Shown: positions 1 to 10,039 of the stretch, piece after piece
Layout of the letters: the number at the start of each line of letters is the position of its first letter
Numbering within the stretch: the stretch's first letter is position 1
Source: Owenia fusiformis
Lineage: Eukaryota; Annelida; Polychaeta; Sabellida; Oweniidae
Direction: 5' to 3'
Length of the DNA stretch: 64,000 nucleotides
NCBI GenBank assembly: GCA_903813345.2
Contig: CAIIXF020000012.1
Location: 9,384,432 to 9,448,431, forward strand
Program-made: the position numbers and the translations under genes
The notes under the pieces: generated by a model
What the model saw: the letters and a program-made list of their open reading frames with translations, nothing else
Told to the model about the DNA's origin: nothing
Databases searched by the model: none

Positions 1-228
1 ACCAAACTTTTTTTAAAAATCATCTACAAGATGCCTGGAGTTCATATATGACCTTGTTTTAAGATTTGACCTTTGGCTGACCTTTAAATGTTCAAAAAAG
101 CCTATGGGGCCTCCGTAAGATTGCTTGCAATCTTCTTATACATCTAGTTATTACTTATATTATGTCACTTTTACATCTTGCTTTCAAAACTTTAGTTGAC
201 CATCTTTTGTCAAAATGTTATCTGTCAT

Positions 229-930
229 TTAACCTTTAGCGTGCTGCCGGCGGACTCGTCCGCCGAGACTAAAATGTCTCTCACAACTGCCGGCGGACCC
301 GTACGCCCGATTTCAAACTTTTAAAAACTTTACTTTTTCGCGCCATTCGTATTGTCCAATTAGATTGCCCGATTTATTCAGTGCCTAACATGACTTCCTG
401 TTGACCTAGAAATGGCGATATTTCGAAAAATAATTCTCAATTCATCAATTTAAACAGTGTTTTAGTCGTTTTTAGTGAACGGATCGTACAAAATGGTGGA
501 CAAATACGATCACAACGAAAATGTGGAGGAAATAGATTACGATTTCGAGCTCTTTAGGCTCTTGGAAGCCGATAACGGTCATCGAAAATAGAAACTAGAA
601 TATTTTCTGAATTGAAAAATTGAACATTCGATCGCTGCAAATTCAGATTTGGATTCTGACCAGACGAAGAGGCGGAGCGGCGGATTCCGGAGGAGTATTC
701 ATGGTATATTTATGCCCAGTCGTGTTAATGTACGAAAAAATTCATGAGAACATTTTTTTCATGAGCCAGGCCACTGTATCTTCCCTTTGTGAAAATTTTA
801 TCCAGATTCATTCAGTAGTTATTGAGATATTAATTATTTAGTCCAGGTATATCATTTTTTGCACTCTTTGAAAAATAAGCCAGTTGCGTGGGATATATTT
901 GCTGAAATAAGGCAGCATGGTAAAGGTTAA
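229..930 (+). mobile_element. piggyBac-type short element (TTAA ends)
   Basis: Both ends carry the piggyBac target TTAA (229-232 and 927-930), followed inward by matching inverted ends. The left reads TTAACCTTTAGCGTGCTGCC, and the right, reversed, TTAACCTTTACCATGCTGCC, an 18 of 20 match. A GC-rich motif, GCCGGCGGAC, is repeated just inside the left end at 246 and 289; subterminal repeats are common in piggyBac elements. At about 700 bp it cannot encode a full transposase of roughly 500-600 residues. It holds only a short acidic N-terminal ORF and a 3' tail, so it is an internally deleted derivative. The last 165 bp recur at 32922-33069. Confidence 0.8.
493..591 (+). pseudogene. N-terminal remnant of a piggyBac-type transposase
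   Basis: This is a 32-codon ORF beginning ATGGTGGAC in a good start context (aaaATGG). It is rich in Asp and Glu (EEIDYDFELFRLLEAD), like the acidic N-termini of piggyBac transposases. A second in-frame-looking patch, SDLDSDQTKRRSGG, lies at about 645-690 beyond the stop. The catalytic core is absent. The assignment rests on position inside the TTAA-bounded element and on composition, not on a catalytic motif. Confidence 0.45.
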
Positions 931-2100
931 ACCTACAAGGAATCAAATCCTTGGGATGCAAATCCTTGGGATGAAGCACTCACTGCAAGATACAAGTCAA
1001 AACTCCCCATATCAACACCAAAATATAGTCAAAAGTCAAAACTCAAAAGTCAAAACTCCCCATATCAACACCAAAATATAGAGACCTGCTCTCCCTTTGT
1101 ACCAAAGGCATCATACCTGAAGACTTCCACGATTATTACAAAAATATCTGTCACTTCAAAAATATCAAAAATCGTATCCCAATACCAGGGAGTGATGAGG
1201 AAGATGAAACTGATGATAAGTAACTAAGTATTGACTGAGGTTGAACTAGGGTTTTTGCAAAACTATTCACTTCACGTTTAGACCTGAATGTCAAAAGCAG
1301 TTTTATTAAGCAGTTTGACTTAATTAAGTGGCCTTATCCATATGTGTCATATATTATTATAATATTATATGTATTAAAGACCACTATATATGATATGTAA
1401 ACATAAGATATTACATGTAGATGTAGTTCTATTTGTAACAAGGCAACACATTCACTGGAAAGATTACTTTTACACTTTGACTATGTATTTGTACTGTACA
1501 GGTTGCAAAATAAACAAGCAAATGAATGGTTAAACTTAACATTGTTTCATTGCATTTTTTACTTTTTATGTATATTTAGAGGATTCAAAACATTAAACTC
1601 AAAAATATAGAAGACCAATGTTGAATTTGAACCTTAATAAACTTGAAACAATAACAAAATTATGTAGAAACAAAAAGATTCATATTTAAGTTGAGACAAA
1701 ATATAATCTCACGTTTACTAAAACTGATCAAAATCAAAAAGATTCATATTTAAGTTGAGACAAAATATAATCTCACGTTTACTAAAACTGATCAAAATCA
1801 AAAAGTCCCAACTACATTTTAATTAATTGCTCTTGATTAAGGAAATATTGTAAATTAATACTTGAGCATTATTGAAATATTGTAACAAGCATATCATCAA
1901 TTTTTTCCTGAAATTATATGGTCAATAATGTGGAAGTAATAACCAATCAAAAACTTTAAATGCTTTTTTCTCAAATATATGTGACGGAGTGATTTTCATG
2001 TTGTATTTTATAATTAATATCTTATACTTTTACTTTGTTTTTACTTTGTAAATTAATTAATGGAAACATGATACAAAAAGCATTTAGATAAACAACAGGT
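931..2100. other. AT-rich interval without a gene; one 64-bp tandem duplication
   Basis: No convincing ORF. At 1671-1806 a 64-bp unit starting GATTCATATTTAAG is present twice, head to tail and essentially identical, indicating a recent duplication. Short direct repeats also occur at 940-1080 (atccttgggatg, and a doubled run around caaaactccccatatcaac). Confidence 0.6.
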
Positions 2101-2129
2101 CATGTAGTACACCTGGGATATCTCTGGTC

Positions 2130-2352
2130 AATGTACTGAAAAATATACTGAATTTTAAGTACAAATTTAAGTCTAAATATGTACTGAAAAATGTACTGAA
2201 AATTTAAGGATGATTTTAAGTACAAATATATACTGAAAAATGTACTGAAATTTAAGTGCAAAAGTCAGTATAAAAATGTACTGAAAAATATACTGAAATT
2301 TAAGGATAAATTTAAGTATAAATATATGCAATGAGAAATATTTGTGCCCAAT
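2130..2352 (+). repeat. AT-rich array, left arm of an inverted array pair
   Basis: Loose tandem repeats of the words gtactgaaaaatatactg and aaatttaagtacaaat, with variable spacing. The reverse complement of the same words fills 3190-3545, so the two arrays face each other across about 0.85 kb and could fold into a long imperfect hairpin. Confidence 0.6.
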
Positions 2353-2390
2353 AATGGAAATAAGAGAAAACATAAATGTAAGGCATACTT

Positions 2391-2516
2391 TATAAACTCT
2401 AAATCACTCAAAAAGTTAGAATGGTGAAAAAGTGCATGATTTTAAAACAATTTTTGGCTGGGGGGGGGGTGGGTTAGCTTGGACCCCTGAACCCCCCCCC
2501 CCCCCCCCCAACAGGA
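2391..2516 (+). repeat. Dispersed repeat with G-run and C-run, copy 1
   Basis: It shares the core 'ctcaaaa..gtgaaaaa.tgcatgattttgaaa.aattttt' with copies at 12340-12500 and 17743-17946. After the core comes a run of G (2460-2469) and then a run of about 19 C, interrupted once. The C-run length may be unreliable in any assembly. Confidence 0.6.
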
Positions 2517-3189
2517 ATGCTATTACATTATGAAATTATTTTGGATGCTTCCTTTACAGCAGCCTTTAACCAAACTTAAAAGAGTCTCTCTGTAATCAGG
2601 TTTGTTGTGCCTTGTCAAAATATTTTGTTTTGTTAATGGATTAATAAAGTTTCTTTAGACACATCCTTTGAAGCAGACTCTAATCAAACTGGAGAGGCTA
2701 GGTTTACTGTAATCAAGTGTTTTCCTTTTAATAAGTTATGTTTTTGGATTAAATTATTTAAGACGCATCCTGTAATAATATCTGATTGCATTTTTTCCAT
2801 CAATAAATTTCTTTTTAGCCCGATCAAACCTATCAAAAAAAAATATAATGCATATATAAGGGTTATGTACTGGGAGGTTTTGGATACCCATATTTCCTGA
2901 GGGATAAACCCTTAATTTTAAAACTGATCGTACATAACATGTGTATTCCATACCTTTTGAGGTTTCTAGATACATTCTACCTTATTAAGTTCTAAAATTC
3001 AAAAACATTAAAGGTACACATTTTCTCAGTCTTAAAAATTAGATTTTCATGAGATTTTCACTCATATTGCTTGAGCAAATGAATTAATTGGTATCAAAAT
3101 TAAAATATATAACATGAACATAGAACCTCAATTGTTCGAGTATAGCAAAATCCATGGTATAGATGTCAAAGTCAGGAAGATGTCGTAAT

Positions 3190-3545
3190 TCAAAATCTAA
3201 GTATATTTTTCAGTATAAATTTACACTTAAATATGCCCTTAAATTTCAGTATATTTTTCAATCCATATTGGCACTTAAAATCATACTTAAATTTCAGTAT
3301 ATTTACCATCAAAAAATATAATGGTATAAGTACATATTTGCACTTAAAATCACACTTATAATTCAGTATATTTTTCAGTATAAATATATACTGAAAAATG
3401 TACTTAAAATTTCAGTACATTTTTCAGTACATATTTATACTGAAATTTTAAGTATATTTTTCAGTACATATTTATACTGAAAAATATACTTAAAAATTCA
3501 GTACATTTTTCAGTACATATTTGTACTGAAAACTCTCCTTTCAGT
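3190..3545 (-). repeat. AT-rich array, right arm of the inverted array pair
   Basis: Repeats of cttaaatttcagtatatttttcagtacata, the complement of the array at 2130-2352. Several internal near-palindromes occur, for example at 3368-3402 around tatttttcagtataaatatatactgaaaaa. The Ty3 LTR starts about 20 bp downstream. Confidence 0.6.
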
Positions 3546-3563
3546 ACAAATGCTCTGCCCTAG

Positions 3564-3733
3564 TGATATACTATATGCCATGTGAGAGATTTGGGTCACT
3601 TTCGGCCTAGACTTCAAAAAGACATAACTATAGTTAGCAGTAGATTAGAAGGAAATAACAAGTGAAATAAATAAAAGATAGAAATTAAAACATCACACTA
3701 TTGTGTACATTTAATATAAAGAAAGCCCGGTCA
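3564..3733 (+). repeat. 5' LTR
   Basis: It starts TGATATACTATATGCC and ends GCCCGGTCA, fitting the TG...CA rule. It matches 6120-6289 except at one internal base (aataacAagtg versus aataacGagtg) and at the first bases of the 3' copy. The exact edges are inferred from the limits of identity. Confidence 0.85.
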
Positions 3734-3767
3734 TATTTTGGTGGAGCTGCCTGAGGTTTAACAAACA

Positions 3768-4673
3768 ATGGATTTATCAATATTGGACAAATTCCATGGA
3801 AAATCAGAAGAAAACGTTACTATTTGGTTAAACACTATTGACACATTCGCAAATTTAAAGAACTGGAACCAACAAAGAAAATGTAGTCTAATCCCCCTGT
3901 TAGTTAAAGGAGAGGCAGCAAAATACTTTGAACAATTAGAGGAAGATACAAAGAACGACTGGGAGGAATTGACGGAAGCACTTAAAGAAAGGTTCCCACC
4001 CAAACAATCGGAAAGAAGGGAGTTGTTGGACAAATTGGATACTCTCAAACAAAATGATATGTCTGTGGATGAATTCCACAGCAAGCTCATGTATTATACC
4101 AGCAGACTAAAAAAGGATGCTGAGGATGTTAAAGAACTCTTTGTCCAAGGATTGAATACATCTACAAAGAACTTTGTAAGGCTCAAAGAACCTGACAGTT
4201 TAGAACAAGCTGTTAAGTTTGCAAGGATTCACAGCAACATGCCTCAAGATTCAGCACCAGAGATGTTAGCAGCCTGGATTAAAATTCTCACGGATAAAGT
4301 CGATAAGCAATCCGTTGCTGCAGTCACAGTTGATGCCATGGGTCAACGCCATACCAACAATAACCAGTTTCCTGTGCAACAAAGTGTCCAAAGACAGCAG
4401 AACCAGTATCAACCGCAGAACCAGTATCAACTGCAGAATCCGTTTCAACAACAGAACCAATTTTCTGGGAATCAACAGTTTAAGCAACAACAGAAACAGT
4501 ATCCCCAACATGACCAACAATTTATGCAGCAAAATCCATCAAGCAGAAACCAGTGTGAGAGGTGCGGTAAGTCAAACCACCTTTCATTCAATTGTTATGC
4601 TAGGTTTAAGCAGTGCTTTCAGTGTGGTCGCGGGGGGCATTATTCGTATATGTGTCGAAACGTTGCTAAATGA
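3768..4673 (+). CDS. gag: Gag polyprotein of a Ty3-type retrotransposon
   Basis: Intact 301-codon ORF, ATG 35 bp after the 5' LTR. Residues 1-155 form a retrotransposon gag (capsid-like) region with W..WL, a helix-rich middle and the typical ERF..........LL.KL stretch near residues 83-100. Residues 195-255 are very rich in Gln and Asn in short repeats (QNQYQ). Two CCHC zinc knuckles follow: CERCGKSNHLSFNC and CFQCGRGGHYSYMC, both exactly C-X2-C-X4-H-X4-C. Gag forms the particle and binds element RNA. It is the only intact ORF of the element. pol follows downstream after the stop. Confidence 0.9.
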   Translation: MDLSILDKFHGKSEENVTIWLNTIDTFANLKNWNQQRKCSLIPLLVKGEAAKYFEQLEEDTKNDWEELTEALKERFPPKQSERRELLDKLDTLKQNDMSVDEFHSKLMYYTSRLKKDAEDVKELFVQGLNTSTKNFVRLKEPDSLEQAVKFARIHSNMPQDSAPEMLAAWIKILTDKVDKQSVAAVTVDAMGQRHTNNNQFPVQQSVQRQQNQYQPQNQYQLQNPFQQQNQFSGNQQFKQQQKQYPQHDQQFMQQNPSSRNQCERCGKSNHLSFNCYARFKQCFQCGRGGHYSYMCRNVAK

Positions 4674-4758
4674 GGACTCGCGCCTGTTCCTCATAGGGAT
4701 GGGCACCTTGAAACTAAAGTTGACAATCAAAAGTTTAAACAAGTGAAAAGTGATAGTG

Positions 4759-6092
4759 GCAAGGTGGCCATCCCTGCAGTTCAATCAGTCAAGGTTAATT
4801 TGCAAAGATCAGTTTCAAACATAATTATTCATACAAACATAGTTGACAATAATATCAAAGCCTTGGTAGATACTGGTGCAGAACAATCCTGTATGAGATA
4901 AGCACTCTATGAAAAATTGAACTTGCACAAGAAATGTCCTATCAGTCCAACTAATATTGAGTTATATGGGGCTGGGGGAGAAACTCACAAGCTAAAAGTA
5001 CTGGGTGTGGCAAATGTTCCTCTAAAATTTGAAGAATTTGAGTACGTTCAACCGATGCATATCCTCAAAAGTCGCATCATGATGTAATTTTAGGTGAGGA
5101 CTTCTTCTTACAAAGTCAAGCACTCATAGACTTCACACAAAAAGTTGTCATTTTACAAAGGGGAGATCCTATTAAACATAGTATATATACTACTAATGAA
5201 CCAAGACTAACAGCATGTGTAAATAATGTAGCTATTAGTAGTGAAGTACAAACATCAGGTATCAATCTAGAGAAATGTAAATTACCAGAAGGGGAAAAGG
5301 CAAAATTGATAACTTTCATTGATAAAAATAAAGATGTCTTTTCTCAAAACATGAATGAGCTAGGCTGTGCAAATAGTACATATGAGCATGTTATAAGAAC
5401 AAAATCAGATAAGCCAGTCCAGCAAAGATTCTATAGGTATTCTCAAGAACAGAAAAATGAAATTGACAAACAATGTGACCAAATGTTAGAATATGGCATA
5501 ATTGAACATTCTGTGTCAGAATATGCTAGCCCTGTTGTGTTAGTGAAAAAGAAGTCAAATGAGTACAGGTTGGCAATAGACTACAGAAGGCTCAATAAAA
5601 ACACAGAAGCAATTCATTACCCTCTTCCACAATTAAATGACATTATAGATTGCATAGCACATTCAAAAGCAACAATATTTTCAGTTTTGGACATGCAAAG
5701 TGGGTTTTGGAAATTACCTCTTAGTGACGCCTCAAAAGCATAAAACGGCATTTGTTACCCACAAATTTCAGTTCAACAGAATGCCTTTTGGTCTCAAAAA
5801 TGCGCCAATGTCATTTCAGATGGTCATGAATGATGTTTTGAAAGGTCTTACATGGGACTTTGTGTTGGTTTACTGTGATGACATAATTGTTTTCAGTAAA
5901 GACATGAAACAGCATTTGGACCATTTAAATCAGGTATTCACAAGACTCAGAAATGCAAATTTGAAGCTGAAACCATCAAAATGCAAACTAGCACTGGAAC
6001 AGGTTGTTTATTTAGGTTTTGTCTTCACCAAAGAAGGTATAACAGTAGACCATGAAAAGATCAAGGCAATTCTATCTTACCCACAACTTTGA
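4759..6092 (+). pseudogene. pol: Broken pol: protease and reverse transcriptase
   Basis: The aspartic protease active site VDTGAEQSC is at about 4865-4892, but a TAA stop follows within a few codons (4899). The frame changes near 5060-5090, after which GEDFFLQ continues the protease end. Reverse transcriptase starts around 5400 (PVQQRFYRY), with YRLAIDYRRLNK at 5563 and SVLDMQSGFWKLPL at 5683. A frame change at about 5735-5745 is followed by RMPFGLKNAP and the catalytic YCDDIIVF (5871). The ORF stops at 6092 just after KCKLALEQVVYLGF, so connection, RNase H and integrase are absent. The palm motifs identify Ty3-type RT. The enzyme cannot be made intact. Confidence 0.88.
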
Positions 6093-6119
6093 AGTGATCA
6101 TGTGATGTCTGGTTTTGAA

Positions 6120-6289
6120 GAATATACTATATGCCATGTGAGAGATTTGGGTCACTTTCGGCCTAGACTTCAAAAAGACATAACTATAGTTAGCAGTAGA
6201 TTAGAAGGAAATAACGAGTGAAATAAATAAAAGATAGAAATTAAAACATCACACTATTGTGTACATTTAATATAAAGAAAGCCCGGTCA
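6120..6289 (+). repeat. 3' LTR
   Basis: Near-identical copy of 3564-3733. The first two bases read GA rather than TG, and no polypurine tract is visible just upstream, so the internal deletion probably reaches the LTR edge. Confidence 0.82.
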
Positions 6290-6308
6290 TATATACCTAA
6301 AATGAAGA

Positions 6309-6503
6309 TTGGACTTTCTGACTCCAAGCCATCGAAGTGTTGTGGTGCACAACACTGCAGTCAGAAGAGGCATCCCCATCATTGATGATGTACCAGATCT
6401 TCCCTATGATGAGGACAATGATGACATGAATATTCAGCTTCCTCAAAATGGAAATGCTCAACAAGTGCGTGAAGAATTAATTCAATATGCATTCAGGGTA
6501 TAG
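6309..6503 (+). pseudogene. C-terminal fragment of a Harbinger (HARBI1-like) nuclease
   Basis: The ORF reads VVVHNTAVRRGIPIIDD, then an acidic DLPYDEDNDD stretch, then QQVREELIQYAF. The HN.A...GIP..D pattern followed by an acidic linker and a final REELI..F helix is what the C-terminus of HARBI1-type DDE nucleases looks like. The catalytic part is not upstream, because the Ty3 element abuts it directly. It is a remnant of at most 60 codons, identified by recall of the family pattern. Confidence 0.5.
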
Positions 6504-6813
6504 GCAAAGCTAAACTTTTGTGGAGAGAAGAGGCAATCACTAGGAATCACCTAGAATGCCGAAATAATCGTTCAGGTCTTGCATGACAGAAATGCACCAC
6601 AGATCACACAGGTCTCCCAAGCCAGTTAGAAAGAATAGCTCCTAATAATATTAATGAATAATGAATAATGATTGACAAACTCTATAAGGTCTCTAATTAT
6701 ATTAAAACATGTAAATCTGGCAGAGTCTAAGCATTAAGCTTAAAAATATATATTACAAGCCAGTAACAATATAGATTGAATCAGTGAATGTCAAAAAATG
6801 GAGCGAATGAAGA

Positions 6814-7003
6814 CTTGGAGGAACATGTAATCATGTTGTGGACCTTCTATTTCTGGTGGAGGCTGCAGTTAAAGCGGGTATGACTAATTTCAGCTGCACA
6901 TCAGTACCTTGCCAGTGGAAGGAACCAAGCACACCAGAGGTTCCGATACATCCTATTGTGTTAAGGGATCAGCTTTGGAAGAATGAACATTATTCAAAAT
7001 CTG
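6814..7003 (+). pseudogene. Exon of a SWIM-type, YqaJ-linked protein
   Basis: From 6814 the frame reads LGGTCNHVVDLLFLVEAAV and then CTSVPCQWKEPS, ending at a good splice donor (CTG|GTAAG at 7004). The CNHV..LLF followed by CTS.PC.W is the second half of a SWIM zinc finger and the adjacent Cys motif that precede YqaJ-like nuclease domains in many invertebrate proteins. Neither a nuclease exon nor the first Cys pair of SWIM is visible nearby. It may be a fragment of a mobile gene. Confidence 0.5.
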
Positions 7004-7662
7004 GTAAGATTCCATGCCAGAAGTTTTTTTGCTTATTCATTTATACATACACATAATTTAGTCAATTTCATCAGTCATCATTCAGAAATATCCCTTCATT
7101 TTTTAAGATGCACCTTGCATGTTTATACTAAGCAGGTTTGGGCATGTTGCTGTTAAGCTGTAAAGTGAAGTTCAAGAATCAGATCGTAGGCCGTGGCTAA
7201 AGTATCCTTACGAATTAAATCTTAGGTGGTGGTTAAAGTATGCTTAATTTAACGTAATGCCAGCCAGGAATACAAGTAAATATTTGTGTTTTTTGGGTGA
7301 TGATTGTCAATCAACCAAACATCATTCAAAGGACCATCTCGAATATATCCCGAATCTTGACCTACAGAGTAGATGATTTCATGAAAACTGAACTGTTGAC
7401 ACTAGCCAAGAATCTAGCCCTACGTTCTTGTTTCTCTCTCTTTTAGACCCTAAAAGAATCAACAAAATAACCCTTAACCTATCGCGTGTCCGCAAATTAT
7501 TATTGCCTTAAGTTGTATTCACAAAGCTATCCGCAAATCTAAGGCATGTCCACATGTTATCTCCGTGTCTACAAGCCATGTCCTTGACTGTCACTTTGTC
7601 AGTTTGACCCCTTAAAACTTCCCTTGAAAATGTTGACCTCAAATTGACATTCTGCTTCAAAA

Positions 7663-7833
7663 ATGGCTGAAAAGGTCGCAAAACAATGTGCGGAGGCTTT
7701 CTCCAGCATCCAGTTGGAAGTAATGATGGACATCATTGAAAAGAAGTACGATGTACGATGTATTCATGCATTCTTTAAATTAACTGCTCATGCTGAAAAA
7801 AAGAATGAGGCGTGGGATTGTATTGTAAGGGAG
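7663..7833 (+). CDS. Possible first exon, 57 codons, unrecognised
   Basis: It begins AAAATGGCTG, a strong start context, and ends GAG|GTAAGC, a strong donor in phase 0. The peptide begins MAEKVAKQCAEAFSSI and contains KKYDVRCIHAFFKL, consistent with a short helical domain. Upstream (7440-7660) is AT/CT-rich with no TATA box I can point to. No continuing exon with matching phase is obvious before 9.1 kb. It could be a host gene start or a transposon-linked helix-turn-helix exon. Function unknown. Confidence 0.35.
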
Positions 7834-7879
7834 GTAAGCTTAGATTACCAGTATCGGGGTCTTGGACCCATAATATGAC

Positions 7880-9180
7880 ATCCCGCTAGATTGATTTAGA
7901 AAATGTTCCTAATATGAGTTATTGAGTAAAGTTTTAAATAAAATAAGATCTAATATCTAATTGACCTACAGTCAATTTATCATATTTATCTAAACTGTAA
8001 TTTTTATAGTATTAGAATAAAATAACATTGAATTATATTGTACTGTTGAATCTCAAACAATATTTGCACTAGTTTAATTCCTCAAAATTGTTGATTTCGA
8101 AATGGTTTACAAACCAATTTTATGGCAACAATTCGTTGATGCATACAAATGGGATAGAGAAGCCAACCATAGCATGAGATTACATCCCAACCTGACCCCA
8201 AAATATTTTGTTCTGGAAAAAATGCGCTTAAGATGAGAAATCATCTAGGAGAAGATTCAATGTATTGAACAAAATGAAGATTTGGGAAAAATTAAAAATG
8301 ATTAGATAGAAATATGTGCATTTGTACATATTTGGGATAGGCCTAAAGAATAATCAAAGCAGCTTTGACTCATATTGAGACACTAAGAAACTTAAACTTC
8401 CTTTATATGGAGAAGTTTAGTTTCAATTTGTATATTTATTAAATTGTAAATGATTCAAAGTGTTTTAATTGATTTAAAAAGAACTGTTATTGCCAACATA
8501 TACAATAATAAATATTACATATGTGCAGCAAATGACGATCAGCTACCGGATTAGCCTAGTATTTTATTGGAAACTCATTATGATATGACTCAATATCAAA
8601 TCTTGGCCTAATGTTGACCTTGACCACCAGCACAAGCTGCACCCGTGAGGCAACTGGTTGAGTCTGCTGATGGGCCACCAGCACAACATCTCCATCTCAG
8701 AATGAGAATGCTGAAGCCTAAATATAGCTCAGGCTCATTGAATATATGAGATGGTAAAATACTTAGTTTTAGTTGATGAATTGGGGAGCTGAGGCCTCCA
8801 GGACCTTGGGCCCTAAGGTTGGAAGAAAAATATGTTTTGAGAAGAGAGTGTTAACAGAATTGGAAACTGAGTGGCATAATATATATTTTTAAAGGAGAAA
8901 TATATGACTTATAACTAAAAGATTTGTCGCTGTTGTTTGGCGAAGGAAGCTAAGTTGAGATTGAACAATCACAAACACACTTGACAGACATTTTATATAA
9001 TAACACTTTGGATCTTCAATTTAGAAATGAAGCATTAAAAAAACTAATAACTGTGACAATTGTGACAGCATGTTAAGTGAGAAAGCAATTATCTAAAGGG
9101 ATGTTTTCCAAAGAGTGACACTAAAATGAGAGATTTTCCTGTCAAGATTTACTTTAGGCTATCATTTGTGATATTAATTC
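7880..9180. other. Gene-free interval
   Basis: AT-rich sequence with only short chance ORFs. At 8625-8685 the phrase ccaccagcacaa occurs twice about 50 bp apart. Nothing else is supportable. Confidence 0.5.
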
Positions 9181-9186
9181 TTTCAG

Positions 9187-9363
9187 AAATCAAGCTCAAA
9201 CTACAATGATGTGTCTCTCATGATAAACAACACAACTCTTGTGTTGCAAGGAATGAAGCATAACTTGGGGGAAAATCTTGAGAATCTCAACCTGTTCATC
9301 CAGCGAAATTGTACTGGATTCAGGAATGTTACAGTGGATAATTTCGACAGGAAATTTGAGTGA
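9187..9363 (+). CDS. Terminal-exon-like ORF, unrecognised
   Basis: It follows an acceptor-like tttcag (9181-9186) and runs 58 codons (KSSSNYNDVSLMINN...) to TGA at 9361. It is Asn-rich (NNTTL, LGENLENLN). I do not recognise it. The combination of acceptor plus long open frame makes an exon plausible, but there is no matching upstream donor nearby except the one at 7834. Confidence 0.25.
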   Translation, partial: KSSSNYNDVSLMINNTTLVLQGMKHNLGENLENLNLFIQRNCTGFRNVTVDNFDRKFE

Positions 9364-10039
9364 AGAGGAGGAGGGCCCAAATGATTCAATTAGATTTACA
9401 CTTGCATGTCCATTTAGAAGTCATCTCCTGGAGGAGAAAATTTCACCGTTGGACAGTTACGTAATTTTCTTTCTTCCATTTCTAATCATCAATGTAAGTG
9501 ACACCTGCCAATTTTTGCCAATATTTTTGTGATTATAATATTTTTGTTCAGATCTATGCTTGGAAATCTGCACTTGAGCCAACTGTTGATAGACCAGTGG
9601 GTCAGCAAGTGAGGAAAAGACTGGACTGATAATTTTGAGTGGGAGGATGTTGATGATGACCCTAAGCCAGGTGCATAAAATTATATGTCATTTAAAAATT
9701 GATTGAAATTAGTCATTTATATTTACTAAATTTCAAATTGTACATATGATTTTTGTTCTGAATGGATCCATTACAATCTAAATATAGGATTGTTTTAGTT
9801 AAAGAGAGCATTAGATCTATCAGTCTATAGATAGTGACAAAATTGCATAATGATATTAAAGTCAACAATTTTGCAAAATGCTCAAATGTGACTGGAATAC
9901 TTATCACAGTTATCACTCACCTGTGAATATTGCACCTAAGTTATCATTCACCTGTTAATATGCACCCAATTATCACTCACCTGTGATTATCACACCAGTT
10001 ATCGTTCACCATGTTCTAGAGAAACTAAACCTTGTATCA

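Larger units (their letters stand above)
3564..6289 (+). mobile_element. Ty3/mdg4-type LTR retrotransposon, internally deleted
   Basis: Two direct LTRs of about 170 bp flank a gag gene and a broken pol. The LTRs differ at one internal base over about 168 bp, so insertion or LTR homogenisation is recent, yet pol contains stops and frame changes. Order inside: 5' LTR, possible primer site (TGGTGGAGCTGCC near 3739), gag, protease, reverse transcriptase, 3' LTR. RNase H and integrase are missing: the sequence passes from the RT thumb region to the 3' LTR in about 40 bp. At 2.7 kb it is about half the usual Ty3 length. I find no convincing 5-bp target duplication. Confidence 0.85.

Noticed and set aside
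2460-2510. Quadruplex regulatory element from the G- and C-runs
   Set aside because: The runs belong to a dispersed repeat with degenerate versions elsewhere, and homopolymer length is unreliable. No nearby promoter.
4266-4532. 88-codon minus ORF rich in Leu
   Set aside because: Complement of the Gln/Asn-rich linker of Gag.
3564-6289. Full-length active retrotransposon
   Set aside because: RNase H and integrase are missing and pol has a stop and frame changes despite the matching LTRs.
8620-8700. tRNA gene
   Set aside because: No cloverleaf can be drawn; only short repeated words.
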